This document shows, one piece after another, positions 46,275 through 55,173 of a stretch of DNA of 64,000 nt (position 1 is its first letter; each line of letters starts with the position of its first letter). The stretch spans positions 1 to 64,000 of the forward strand of contig JAEWYQ010000024.1 in the NCBI GenBank assembly GCA_023395555.1, given 5' to 3'. The notes beneath the pieces are model-generated. The model ran no database searches and was not told where the DNA came from. It saw nothing but the letters and a program-made list of their open reading frames with translations. Source of the stretch: Bacillota bacterium (lineage in GTDB: Bacteria > Bacillota > Clostridia > Lachnospirales > Lachnospiraceae). A program made the translations under genes and the position numbers.

Positions 46275-48059
46275 TTATTTGCCTTCAAACTTCTCCAGAT
46301 TTGTCTTATAAGCATCCTGGTTATACTTTGTCAGCTCTTCCAGACCAAGAACATTACAGGTCTCCCTGGCTGCAAAGAATATCTTTTCGCATTCTTCCGG
46401 TGACTTTGCGGTAATCATCTTGTTCCATTCGGTTTTGATGGTATCCTCGATGGTTTGCTTGGTTATGGTGATATCCGCTTCCGCATCATAGCTTACGGCA
46501 AATAAAGTAGTGTCCTTCGCCGGAGCCTTATAATACTGCCAGCATAACTTGATACCCTCGCTGGCAAAATCGCCGTTTTCATCAACCGGCCAGAAGTCAT
46601 ATGCCGATACTCTTGTGGCTCTGGGATCAATCATATCAAAATTGCTGCGTCCGTCTGTCTTCAGCCAGTTCATATTCGTTGCAATCGCGTATGCGATACA
46701 GCTGTTGGAATCTCTTACCGTATGGAAGAAGTCATTCTTCGGATATTTGTCGGGATTTAAGATCTCTTCGTCAAAGATCCATTTTCCGTTTTCATCAATC
46801 TTCCATACATTGGCCTCACTGGGGGCACCCCAGGAGGAGATGAAGTTACCGATCTCGCTGTTCTGCCAGTTCAGGAACTTAATTACGCCTTCTACATTTT
46901 TACACTTATCCGTAATAATAGCGCGGTAGCTTCCGGTGTAGTTGCTTGTAAGTAAGGTTGTATCTTCCAGAGTTAATCCGGGGCCTGCTACGGATACGTT
47001 CATAAAACGCTTGTCCACATTGTAGCTGTCGCCGTCCTGGGCCTGCCAGTACTCATGACCGCCCGTCCAGGCATACCACCAGGTACCGAAGTTGCCCAGC
47101 ACCTGTCCGCTGTTCATCTTTGTTGTAGCCTGCTCATACTGATTGCTCATATAATCGGGATCAATCATATTCTCCAGATATAATTTATTCACAAATTTGG
47201 CAATTTCCAGGCCCTTATCGCTGTTAAGCCAGTGGGTAAAGGTGCCGTCCCCGTCAACCTGGAAATTGTTGATGAAGCCGTATGCCGCCAGCATTGCATT
47301 GAGGAAGTTCATACCCTTGTCATCACTGGTAAAGCCATAGGTCTTCTGTCCGTTGTCATTGGTGGGATGGTTGGCAAGAACCTTCTTCATCACCTCATAG
47401 TACTCTTCGGGTGTCTTATAAATCTCTGTTTCGCCCAGTTCCTTCCACATATCATAGCGGATACCAAAGTCACGGCCCGCCACATTGGGATTCTCTCCCC
47501 AGTACTGAGGCAGCTTCTTCAGTCTTCCGTTCTCATCCTTCAGCATGTTCAGATAATTGCCCATACGTCTGGTGATATTGCTTCCGTATTTCTCAATATA
47601 AGGAGTAACATCCACTGCCTTACCCTGGGCAATGAACTTATTGGCCATATCATCGCTCATCCAGGTGATTACTTCCGGATAGTCGCCGTTGGCCAGCATC
47701 AGGTTCAGCTTCTCCGTCATGTCATTGCTGTAGTACTCCAGATTGATTTTTACATTCATGTTCTTCAGCAGCCATTCATCCATGATCTTCTTGCCGCCTT
47801 TTTCATCCGCCAGAAACTCTTCCTGGTCGCCCTCACCGGCATAAACTGTGAACTCCAGCGTTTCCTCAGGCACAATCCAGCCCCATTCATTGGGAGTTCC
47901 TGTCTCGTCCGGAAGATCGGCCACATCCACATCCTTGCCGCCCTTATCACCCGTTTTCGAGCCTTCTCCCTTGCCGCAGCCTGCCAGACTGAACACCATG
48001 GCAAGAACCAGCACTACACTAAGTACCTTTCTCAGTGTTTGTTCATTAATCTTTTTCAT
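46275..48059 (-). CDS. ABC substrate-binding lipoprotein (CUT1)
   Basis: A 594-residue binding lipoprotein with lipobox SLAGC (Cys near 28) and the size and architecture of LipO/YtcQ proteins. The acidic linker (GDKGGKDVDVADLPDE) precedes the ligand domain. AAGGAGC stands before the ATG. It opens the importer/glycosidase operon 48059-36209 and probably binds the arabinose-containing ligand, perhaps with peptide attached. Confidence 0.88.
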   Translation of the reverse strand: MKKINEQTLRKVLSVVLVLAMVFSLAGCGKGEGSKTGDKGGKDVDVADLPDETGTPNEWGWIVPEETLEFTVYAGEGDQEEFLADEKGGKKIMDEWLLKNMNVKINLEYYSNDMTEKLNLMLANGDYPEVITWMSDDMANKFIAQGKAVDVTPYIEKYGSNITRRMGNYLNMLKDENGRLKKLPQYWGENPNVAGRDFGIRYDMWKELGETEIYKTPEEYYEVMKKVLANHPTNDNGQKTYGFTSDDKGMNFLNAMLAAYGFINNFQVDGDGTFTHWLNSDKGLEIAKFVNKLYLENMIDPDYMSNQYEQATTKMNSGQVLGNFGTWWYAWTGGHEYWQAQDGDSYNVDKRFMNVSVAGPGLTLEDTTLLTSNYTGSYRAIITDKCKNVEGVIKFLNWQNSEIGNFISSWGAPSEANVWKIDENGKWIFDEEILNPDKYPKNDFFHTVRDSNSCIAYAIATNMNWLKTDGRSNFDMIDPRATRVSAYDFWPVDENGDFASEGIKLCWQYYKAPAKDTTLFAVSYDAEADITITKQTIEDTIKTEWNKMITAKSPEECEKIFFAARETCNVLGLEELTKYNQDAYKTNLEKFEGK

Positions 48060-48113
48060 ACCTTTTGCTCCTTTTAATGTATTTTAAATTAATTGCTGCC
48101 AATTGGTACCAGG

Positions 48114-48141
48114 TTTATACTGTAGTCTAATTCTATGTTAA
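48114..48141 (-). promoter_or_regulatory. Probable promoter of the importer/arabinofuranosidase operon
   Basis: On the minus strand, TTAACA (48141-48136) and TATAAA (48119-48114) are spaced by 16 bp and stand 54 bp before the binding-protein start. The palindromic operator at 48170-48181 lies about 29 bp upstream of the -35 box. Confidence 0.55.
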
Positions 48142-48169
48142 AAAAGAACTATCCTTCATAGTCTCTCTA

Positions 48170-48181
48170 GCAATCGATTGC
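48170..48181. promoter_or_regulatory. LacI/CcpA-type operator GCAATCGATTGC
   Basis: A perfect 12-bp palindrome with central CG, as bound by LacI/CcpA-family proteins. It also fits the cre consensus WTGNNANCGNTNNCA with one mismatch. Related sites occur at 49214-49228 and 49453-49467. Confidence 0.65.
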
Positions 48182-48198
48182 ATTATGCCTAAAAATTT

Positions 48199-49176
48199 TT
48201 AAAGCTTGCCTACGGAGTCACGGACAATCAGCTCGCCTCTCACAATAATTGCGTCTTCCTTCGATCCGTTCTCAATCACATCAAAGAGCATCTGTGTTGC
48301 GTTAAGCCCCATCTCATAAAGGGGAAAGGATACGGTGGTAAGCTTCGGTGTAACACAGCTGCTGTCATCCTCGTTATTGTAACCAATCACAGAGATATCC
48401 TTTCCAACGGTCAGGCCGAACTTCTCAGCCGCCTGATACACTCCCTTACACATCTCATCATTGGCAACCACGATTGCCGTGGGCAGTTCCCGGTTGCTGA
48501 AAATCCTTACCGCCGCCCGGTATCCGCTCTCCATCGCCCAATCTCCGTCGGAAATCCATTCTTCACGAATTCGGCAGCCATGCTCTCCCATCCACTCCTC
48601 ATAGGCTTTATAACGGATGGCCGAGTGAAAGGAGGTGGCGGGACCGTTGATATATCCGATCTCCCTATGACCCATCTTAAACAGATAGTCCATCCCCAGC
48701 CGGATTCCATAGCGGTCATCCGGCAGAATAACATTCTTGTCCAGATTATTCCGGTTCACATATACCAGGGGAATGATGTTGTTGGTGCAGTACAGCTCGT
48801 CTCCAAGCTGCGTTCCGGCGATGATCATTCCTGCAAACCTCATGGATTCGCACATACGGATGGTCTTCTTCGGCTCCATGCCGATAGGAACTACTACAAT
48901 ATTATACCCGCGGTCTTCGGCGCCCTTCTGTACCCCATTGGATAACGCGCTGGTATACATAGACCACCGCTTCTCCAAAGAAACCAGGGCTATGATGTCG
49001 GAATTGCGTCTCCTCAGCTGGCTGGCGATGAGATTCGTCTGATACCCCAGCTCCTTGGCCTTATCCAACACCATCATCCTGGTATTCTCACTCACCAGTT
49101 CCGGCTTGCTGAATACACGGGATACGGTACTTGCACTTATATTCAATTCGGCGGCTATATCATATATCGTTTTCAT
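48199..49176 (-). CDS. LacI-family transcriptional regulator
   Basis: A 325-residue LacI protein. The DNA-binding head (TIYDIAAELNISASTVSRVFSKPELVSENTRMMVLDKAKELGY) includes the hinge helix (IASQLRRRNSDIIALV), and the sugar-binding core follows (YVNRNNLDKNVILPDDRYG, AIVVANDEMCKGVYQAAEKFG). It lies between the importer operon and the divergent hypD operon, with operator-like sites on both sides, and so is the best candidate for joint control of both. Confidence 0.92.
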   Translation of the reverse strand: MKTIYDIAAELNISASTVSRVFSKPELVSENTRMMVLDKAKELGYQTNLIASQLRRRNSDIIALVSLEKRWSMYTSALSNGVQKGAEDRGYNIVVVPIGMEPKKTIRMCESMRFAGMIIAGTQLGDELYCTNNIIPLVYVNRNNLDKNVILPDDRYGIRLGMDYLFKMGHREIGYINGPATSFHSAIRYKAYEEWMGEHGCRIREEWISDGDWAMESGYRAAVRIFSNRELPTAIVVANDEMCKGVYQAAEKFGLTVGKDISVIGYNNEDDSSCVTPKLTTVSFPLYEMGLNATQMLFDVIENGSKEDAIIVRGELIVRDSVGKL

Positions 49177-49213
49177 GTTGTTTTAATCCAGCTGCTCTTT
49201 CTTAAGATATTTT

Positions 49214-49228
49214 ATGCAATCGAAATCA
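49214..49228. promoter_or_regulatory. Operator-like site before the LacI gene
   Basis: ATGCAATCGAAATCA shares the GCAATCG half of the palindrome at 48170 and fits the cre consensus with one mismatch. It lies 38 bp before the regulator start, suggesting autoregulation. The rest of 49177-49496 is AT-rich and holds the two sites listed next. Confidence 0.5.
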
Positions 49229-49377
49229 TGTGTTTATTATTACACAATATCTTTTCTGCTGTCAATATCTTTTTTATATTTTTTTGAAAAAAATACATTT
49301 CTTTTGTTTTTCTTTGTGCATATTGTGTACCCTCCAAGACAATTCCATCAAATTCTTCTTCCTGTTTACGATTTCTA

Positions 49378-49406
49378 TTGACAATTTACTTTTCAAAGCT
49401 TAGTAT
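49378..49406 (+). promoter_or_regulatory. Promoter of the hypD operon
   Basis: TTGACA at 49378-49383, a 17-bp spacer and TAGTAT at 49401-49406. It stands about 90 bp before the aminopeptidase gene and upstream of the operator-like site at 49453. Confidence 0.6.
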
Positions 49407-49452
49407 GAATTTATAAGAAACGAAAAAGGAAAACGCAGCGAATATCGTTATA

Positions 49453-49467
49453 ATGATATCGATTGCA
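49453..49467. promoter_or_regulatory. CcpA/LacI-type operator before the hypD operon
   Basis: ATGATATCGATTGCA matches the cre consensus WTGNNANCGNTNNCA at every defined position and shares ATCGATTGC with the palindrome at 48170. Its place about 50 bp downstream of the -10 box fits roadblock repression. Confidence 0.65.
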
Positions 49468-49496
49468 TTTCAATCTATTAACCAGGAGGTACATTT

Positions 49497-50741
49497 ATGG
49501 ATGCTATGTTTCATTCTGAGAATCGCAAGGCTCTGTACAGCAATATGAACGACCATTCTCTTGCGATTTTCTTCAGCGGTCAGCCGGTTCGCAAATCAGC
49601 CGATGAAGACTATCCCTTTTTCACCAACCGCAATTTCTTTTATCTGACCGGTATTGATCAGAAGAAGACCGTTCTTCTCGCCGAGGTTCATGGCGGTGAA
49701 GCCAAAGAGACTTTATTCCTTCTGCCCGTCGACCCTGTTGCAGAGCGTATGAGCGGCCGCAATCTCAGAGGTCAGGAAGCCCAGGATCTGTCCGGCATTA
49801 CGGAGATCGATCCGGAGCCTTCTTTTTTACAGAAATTAGACCGCAGTCTAAACTCCGGTTGTATCAAGGAGGTTTATCTTGATTTTGATAAATTCCGCCC
49901 CGATGAGCCGGATAATGACGCCTTCCGGCTGGCGGCCTATATCCGGGCCCGCTATCCCTTCCTTCCGATCAGGGACAGCCACCATATTATGAAAAAGCTC
50001 CGTACCTTTAAGAAACCCTGTGAAATCGAGGCCATGAAGAAGGCCCAGATCATCACAAAGGCCGGCATCGAAGCCATGATGAAGGCTTCCCGGCCCGGAT
50101 TGTACGAATACCAGTATAAAGCGGAATGGGATTATACCCTGGCACAGCACGGTGTTCTCGCCCCTGCCTTCCCCTCCATCGTATCCGCCGGAAGGAACAA
50201 CTTCTATATCCATTATTATTCCTACCGCGGCCAGGCCCAGGATGGGGATATGGTCTTAAATGATGTGGGCGCCATCTGGGACAATGAATGCAATGATGTA
50301 TCCAGAGGATGGCCCTGCAACGGCAAATTTACGGAAAGACAGCGCCTGCTCTACGAATGTGCGTATGAGACCTCCAATTACATGTTCAGCATTTTAAAAC
50401 CCGGACTGCCTATGAAGTTCGTGGATGAGACCATCCGCAAATACAATTATGAGCGTCTGAAGGATATTGGCTTATGCAAATCCTATGACGAGGTAGGAAA
50501 ATACATGTGGCACGGCGGAGCCCACCATGTGGGTTACGATGTCCATGACGTGGTAGACAACACTCTGGATCTGGCACCCGGAATGGTCTTCTGCGTGGAT
50601 GTGGGTATTTACAATGAAGACTGGGGAATCGGCTTCCGTCTGGAGGATAACTGCCTCATTACGGAACACGGCTGCGAGAATCTATCGGCTCTTACCCCCA
50701 GAAGTATTGAGGATATTGAAGCATTTATGGGAAAACGTTAA
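49497..50741 (+). CDS. Aminopeptidase P family (Xaa-Pro peptidase-like) enzyme
   Basis: A 414-residue M24B protein with the creatinase-like N-domain (1-165) and the pita-bread metallopeptidase domain. Metal ligands are Asp256 and Asp267 (LNDVGAIWDNECNDVSR), His343 (GGAHHVGYDVHD), Asp368 (VDVGIYN, where most family members have Glu) and Glu383 (FRLEDN). The family removes the residue before proline. As first gene of the hypD operon it may cut Xaa-Pro or Xaa-hydroxyproline bonds in imported peptides. AGGAGG precedes the ATG. Confidence 0.85.
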   Translation: MDAMFHSENRKALYSNMNDHSLAIFFSGQPVRKSADEDYPFFTNRNFFYLTGIDQKKTVLLAEVHGGEAKETLFLLPVDPVAERMSGRNLRGQEAQDLSGITEIDPEPSFLQKLDRSLNSGCIKEVYLDFDKFRPDEPDNDAFRLAAYIRARYPFLPIRDSHHIMKKLRTFKKPCEIEAMKKAQIITKAGIEAMMKASRPGLYEYQYKAEWDYTLAQHGVLAPAFPSIVSAGRNNFYIHYYSYRGQAQDGDMVLNDVGAIWDNECNDVSRGWPCNGKFTERQRLLYECAYETSNYMFSILKPGLPMKFVDETIRKYNYERLKDIGLCKSYDEVGKYMWHGGAHHVGYDVHDVVDNTLDLAPGMVFCVDVGIYNEDWGIGFRLEDNCLITEHGCENLSALTPRSIEDIEAFMGKR

Positions 50742-50767
50742 TCTGACGGTCTGGGAGGACTTTTACC

Positions 50768-51646
50768 TTGGGTAATATAAGCCGTAAGGCTACTTTAAAA
50801 TCCTGGACCGGAGCCCTGGGCGGCGCCCTGCTCTATGTCCTTTCCTACAAGCTTTTTATTGTGCCGCTGTATCTGTACATAGGCGGCTACCCCGGAATTG
50901 CCCAGATTCTCAGCAATCTGGCCTCTGAGCTGCTTCACATCCGGGTGAATTTCGACCTGGCGGGTATTATTTTATGGATTTCCAACCTGCCCATGTTTTT
51001 TCTTGCCAGTAAGATTGTAAACAGACCGTTTTTTGTGAAAAGCATCTTCACGGTTTTATTCATGTCTGTTACAATGGCCTTGATACCGGCGCCCGGTGCC
51101 CCCCTGCTCACCGACACCCTGGCCTCCTGTATCGTGGGAGGCGTGCTGTCCGGAGTCGGGGTGGGGATTATGCTCCGCAGCGGAAGCTGCGGCGGCGGTC
51201 TCGATATCCTGGGACTATACTTGTCCAAGAAATACCCCACCTACAGCGTGGGGAAGATCACCATTATTGTAAATATTTTTGTCTATTCCTACAGTGCCCT
51301 GAGAGATAATCTCCAGACCGCCGTATATTCTCTGATCTTCGCTCTGGTTGCCGCCGTGATTACAGATAAGCTGCATTTTCAGAATATTGTCACCTGTGCC
51401 ATCATCATATCCAAGGTGACGGGGATCGAGCGTCCTATTATTGAGAATATGAAGCGGGGAGTCACCCTGTGGCGCGGCTACGGGGGTTACCATATGCAGG
51501 AGTCCTATATCTATATGATCATGATCTCCAAGCATGAGATTAATTATCTGGAGCAGCTGGTGAAGGCCATGGACCCTACGGCATTTATTGTTTTAGATGA
51601 AAACCGGCATACCATCGGTAATTTTGAGAAGAGGTTTGATTCTTAA
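50768..51646 (+). CDS. YitT-family membrane protein
   Basis: A 292-residue protein with about five or six membrane spans (GGALLYVLSYKLFIVPLYLYIGGYPGIAQI; GVGIMLRSGSCGGGLDILGLYLSKK) and a C-terminal DUF2179 domain (about 210-290). TTG 50768 is the start, with GGGAGG 9 nt upstream. The stop overlaps the next ATG (TAATG), so it is translationally coupled to the activase gene. The family's substrate is unknown; the tight linkage suggests a role in hydroxyproline or peptide passage. Confidence 0.82.
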   Translation: MGNISRKATLKSWTGALGGALLYVLSYKLFIVPLYLYIGGYPGIAQILSNLASELLHIRVNFDLAGIILWISNLPMFFLASKIVNRPFFVKSIFTVLFMSVTMALIPAPGAPLLTDTLASCIVGGVLSGVGVGIMLRSGSCGGGLDILGLYLSKKYPTYSVGKITIIVNIFVYSYSALRDNLQTAVYSLIFALVAAVITDKLHFQNIVTCAIIISKVTGIERPIIENMKRGVTLWRGYGGYHMQESYIYMIMISKHEINYLEQLVKAMDPTAFIVLDENRHTIGNFEKRFDS

Positions 51647-52557
51647 TGATTTCCTTAATCACAAATATACAAAGATATTCCCTGCACGACGGAGCGGGCA
51701 TCCGGACAACGGTATTTTTTAAAGGCTGCCCCCTCCGGTGCATCTGGTGCCATAACCCCGAGACCCAGAGCTATGACTCTCAGCTGCTGTATGACAGGGA
51801 GCGCTGTCTGGGGTGCCGACGATGCGGGGCGGCCTGTCCCAGCCTTGCCATCCGTTATAAGGACGGCAAGGTGATAACAGACTCCGGACTATGTACCCGG
51901 TGCGGCTTCTGCGTGGATGAATGCCCCTCCGCTCTGCGCCAGATTACGGGAAAAGCCTATACAGTGGAGCAGTTAATGAAGCTTCTGCGCCAGGACCTCC
52001 TATTCTACGAGCAGTCCGGCGGAGGAGTAACTCTGTCCGGGGGAGAGGTCATGAGCATTGACATGGATTATCTGGAAGCCTTGATGCTGCAATTGCATGA
52101 CGATGAAATCCCTGTAAATATCGACACCTGCGGTTATGCACCCTTTCAAGACTTTATGCGTATTCTTAAGCTTACGGATACCTTTCTGTACGATATCAAG
52201 GTGATGGATCCGGCAAAACATCTGCGCTTCACCGGTGTGGATAATACGCTGATCCTTGAGAATTTAATCGGACTGAAGGATGCCGGGGCCCGGATCAATA
52301 TCCGAATTCCCGTAATCACCGGGGTAAATGCATCATCAGAGGATATGGAGGATATTCTGCACTGGCTTAAGCTTCAGGGGATGCAGGGGTATCCGGTGAA
52401 TCTGCTGCCCTACCACAATACCGGTTCGGGCAAGTATGAAAAGCTTGGCGTGGACTATGAAGGAACGGATTTTGCCGCCCCCTCCGGGGAGGAGATGCAA
52501 GCTTTTGCCCATCAGTTCCTGCAGGCAGGCTTCACCAGCGTTAAAATCGGAGGATAG
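51646..52557 (+). CDS. HypD-activating enzyme (glycyl-radical enzyme activase)
   Basis: A 303-residue radical-SAM activase. The SAM cluster motif CPLRCIWC (CX3CX2C) near residue 30 is followed by an inserted ferredoxin domain with two [4Fe-4S] motifs (CLGCRRCGAACP, CTRCGFCVDECP) and the GGGVTLSGGEV strand. This is the layout of activases for GRE dehydratases. It generates the glycyl radical on the HypD-like protein encoded 13 bp downstream. Confidence 0.92.
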   Translation: MISLITNIQRYSLHDGAGIRTTVFFKGCPLRCIWCHNPETQSYDSQLLYDRERCLGCRRCGAACPSLAIRYKDGKVITDSGLCTRCGFCVDECPSALRQITGKAYTVEQLMKLLRQDLLFYEQSGGGVTLSGGEVMSIDMDYLEALMLQLHDDEIPVNIDTCGYAPFQDFMRILKLTDTFLYDIKVMDPAKHLRFTGVDNTLILENLIGLKDAGARINIRIPVITGVNASSEDMEDILHWLKLQGMQGYPVNLLPYHNTGSGKYEKLGVDYEGTDFAAPSGEEMQAFAHQFLQAGFTSVKIGG

Positions 52558-52570
52558 AAAGGAGAATTCA

Positions 52571-54946
52571 ATGGAAAGAGAAATAAAAAATGCCCGGATT
52601 AAGGCGTTGAGAAAGCTTAGCACAGAAACACAGCCCCGCATTGATATGGAGCGGGCCAAAAGTGAAACCCGGACCTATGGGAAATATCACGGGAAGGTCT
52701 CGACTCCCGAGCTGCGCGCTTTGGTTTTAAAGGAATACTTTGCCGCAAAAACTCTTTATATCGGCGACGGAGAGCTGATCGTAGGCGAAAAGGGGAATGC
52801 TCCCCAGGCTGCGCCCACCTTTCCTGAGCTCTGCTGTCATACCATGAAGGACCTTCAGGTTATCAATGACCGGTCCCTCATTAACTTTAAGGTGCAGGAG
52901 GAGGATTTCCGGCTCCAGGAGGAAGTGATTATTCCTTATTGGGAGAACCGCTCCATCCGCAGCAGGATTTTCGAACATATGACTCCGGAATGGAAGGCCG
53001 CTTACGAATGCGGTATTTTCACAGAATTTATGGAACAGCGGGGTCCGGGACATACCGTCGGCTCTTCTGTTATTTATGAGAAGGGCTTTCTTGACTTTCA
53101 GAAGGAGATTGACCAGGCTCTGGAGAAATTGGACTTTATGCAGGATGCGGACGCTCTTGCCAAAAGCCAGGAGCTGAAAGCCATGCGAATCGCCTGCGAT
53201 GCCATCATGGTTCTCGGACAGCGGTACGCGGACTATGCAAAGGAGCTGGCGGAAAAGGAAGCAGATCCCCAACGGAAAAAGGAGCTGCTGCAGATCTCTG
53301 AAAACTGCCGGGTTGTCCCCGCCCACAAGCCCCGGACCTTCTGGCAGGCAATCCAGATGTACTGGTTTGTACATCTGAGTGTGACCAGCGAGGTAAATCC
53401 CTGGGATGCTTTCTCTCCCGGCCGCCTCGATCAGCACCTGTATCCCTTCTACCAGAAGGATACACAGGACGGCCTGCTGGATCAGGATCACGCCCTGGAA
53501 CTGCTGGAATGTCTCTGGGTGAAGTTCAACAACCAGCCCGCGCCTCCGAAATTCGGTATTACCATCAAGGAAAGCAGCACCTATACGGATTTTGTCAACT
53601 TAAATACCGGCGGAATCCGTCCCGACGGAGAGGACGGGATCAATCCCGTCAGTTATCTCATTCTGGACTGTATGGATGAGATGCAGCTTCTGCAGCCCAG
53701 CTCCAATGTCCAGATCAGCAAGAAGACGCCCATGAAGTTCCTAAAACGGGCCTGTGAAATCTCCAGGAAGGGCTGGGGACAGCCTGCCTTCTACAATACG
53801 GATGCCATCGTACAGGAGCTGCTGAATGCCGGCAAATCTCTGGCAGATGCCCGTCTGGGCGGCGCCAGCGGATGTGTGGAAACCGGAGCCTTCGGCAATG
53901 AAGCCTATATCCTGACCGGCTATTTTAACCTGCCGAAGATATTTGAACTGACCTTAAACAACGGCTTTGACAAGGTTGCCGGAAGGCAGCTGGGCCTGCC
54001 CCTGGGATATGCGGCGGATTTCAAGACCTTTGAAGAGCTGTTTGATGCATATAAGAAGCAGATTGCCTATTTCGTGGATATCAAGGTAAGGGGAAGCAAT
54101 ATTATTGATCTCCTCTATGCCAGAGAGATGCCGGTGCCCTTTCTCTCCGTCATCACCAATGACTGCATCCAAAAAGGAAAAGACTATAACGCGGGCGGCG
54201 CCCGGTATAATACCAACTATATCCAGGGCGTGGGAATCGGTACCATAACGGATTCCGTTGCTGCGGTAAAATACCATATTTACGATGAGAAGGGCTTTAC
54301 CATGGAAGAGCTGATGCAGGCTCTGGAGGATAATTTTGAAGGTCATGAGAGAATCCGCAGCCTCCTTCTGAACAAAAGCCCCAGGTACGGTAACGATGAT
54401 GCCTATGTCGACACCATCATGAAGGAAATCTTTGAATACTACCAGGAGACAGTGACCGGAAGGCCCAATATGCGAGGCGGCACCTACCGGGTGAACATGC
54501 TTCCCACCACCTGCCATGTCTATTTCGGTGAGGTTATGATGGCCAGCCCCAACGGCCGCCTTGCCCACAAGCCGGTATCGGAGGGGATCTCCCCGGAGAA
54601 GGGGGCGGATCGGAACGGCCCTACCGCCGTGGTGAAATCCGCCGCCAAAATGGATCATCTGCAGACCGGAGGAACCCTGTTAAATATGAAGTTTACCCCC
54701 AGTGTCGTGGCCGGAGAGACGGGCCTCACCCAGATGGCGAATTTAATCCGGGCCTACTTCACCATGGACGGGCACCATATCCAGTTCAACGTGATTGACC
54801 GCCAGACACTGATCAAGGCCCAGGAAAATCCCCAGGAGCACTGGGATCTCATCGTACGGGTCGCCGGTTACAGCGATCACTTCCGTAATTTGAGCAAGGC
54901 ATTGCAGGACGAGATCATAGAACGGACAGAGCAAAGCTTCCAGTAA
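52571..54946 (+). CDS. hypD: trans-4-Hydroxy-L-proline dehydratase (glycyl radical enzyme)
   Basis: A 791-residue glycyl radical enzyme that would dehydrate trans-4-hydroxy-L-proline to 1-pyrroline-5-carboxylate, which ProC then reduces to proline. ATG 52571 has AAAGGAG upstream and gives the normal HypD length. Cys435 lies in GASGCVETGAFG; the CVETG loop with Glu437 is a HypD hallmark. The radical Gly766 lies in RVAGYSDHF. Strings such as FTEFMEQRGPGHTV, LECLWVKFNNQPAPPKFGIT and ISRKGWGQPAFYNT agree with my memory of Clostridioides difficile HypD, where the residues are Cys434 and Gly765. No proC gene is in the window. Confidence 0.93.
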   Translation: MEREIKNARIKALRKLSTETQPRIDMERAKSETRTYGKYHGKVSTPELRALVLKEYFAAKTLYIGDGELIVGEKGNAPQAAPTFPELCCHTMKDLQVINDRSLINFKVQEEDFRLQEEVIIPYWENRSIRSRIFEHMTPEWKAAYECGIFTEFMEQRGPGHTVGSSVIYEKGFLDFQKEIDQALEKLDFMQDADALAKSQELKAMRIACDAIMVLGQRYADYAKELAEKEADPQRKKELLQISENCRVVPAHKPRTFWQAIQMYWFVHLSVTSEVNPWDAFSPGRLDQHLYPFYQKDTQDGLLDQDHALELLECLWVKFNNQPAPPKFGITIKESSTYTDFVNLNTGGIRPDGEDGINPVSYLILDCMDEMQLLQPSSNVQISKKTPMKFLKRACEISRKGWGQPAFYNTDAIVQELLNAGKSLADARLGGASGCVETGAFGNEAYILTGYFNLPKIFELTLNNGFDKVAGRQLGLPLGYAADFKTFEELFDAYKKQIAYFVDIKVRGSNIIDLLYAREMPVPFLSVITNDCIQKGKDYNAGGARYNTNYIQGVGIGTITDSVAAVKYHIYDEKGFTMEELMQALEDNFEGHERIRSLLLNKSPRYGNDDAYVDTIMKEIFEYYQETVTGRPNMRGGTYRVNMLPTTCHVYFGEVMMASPNGRLAHKPVSEGISPEKGADRNGPTAVVKSAAKMDHLQTGGTLLNMKFTPSVVAGETGLTQMANLIRAYFTMDGHHIQFNVIDRQTLIKAQENPQEHWDLIVRVAGYSDHFRNLSKALQDEIIERTEQSFQ

Positions 54947-55048
54947 GAATACCCTTTGGCCGGTGATTCCCATTACCGGCCATATTACAATTCAGCCCAT
55001 GGATGCCGGGGATCTGATGCTCTCTCATACACAGGCTGAACACGGCTA

Positions 55049-55077
55049 TTGACATTTACGGCGTAATATGTCACAAT
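55049..55077 (+). promoter_or_regulatory. Promoter and near-palindromic operator before the TetR gene
   Basis: TTGACA (55049-55054) and CACAAT (55072-55077) are spaced by 17 bp. An imperfect inverted repeat, TGACAT-TTACG against CGTAA-TATGTCA (55050-55073, one extra base in one arm), covers the promoter. This is the layout of a self-repressing TetR regulator. Confidence 0.55.
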
Positions 55078-55173
55078 TTAACAGGTACGATGCAAAATCG
55101 CAAGTACTTAAATATATTCTCTCCGGCAGGGCTTCCTGTGCCGGAGAGTAAAATCACAGGAAGGATGTTTAAT

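Noticed and set aside
52436..52570. N-terminal extension of the HypD frame by 45 codons
   Set aside because: It overlaps the activase gene in another frame; ATG 52571 has a good ribosome site and yields the normal HypD length.
55090..55173. 28-codon extension of the TetR protein
   Set aside because: No ribosome site, lies in the leader just behind the promoter, and includes residues not seen in TetR heads.
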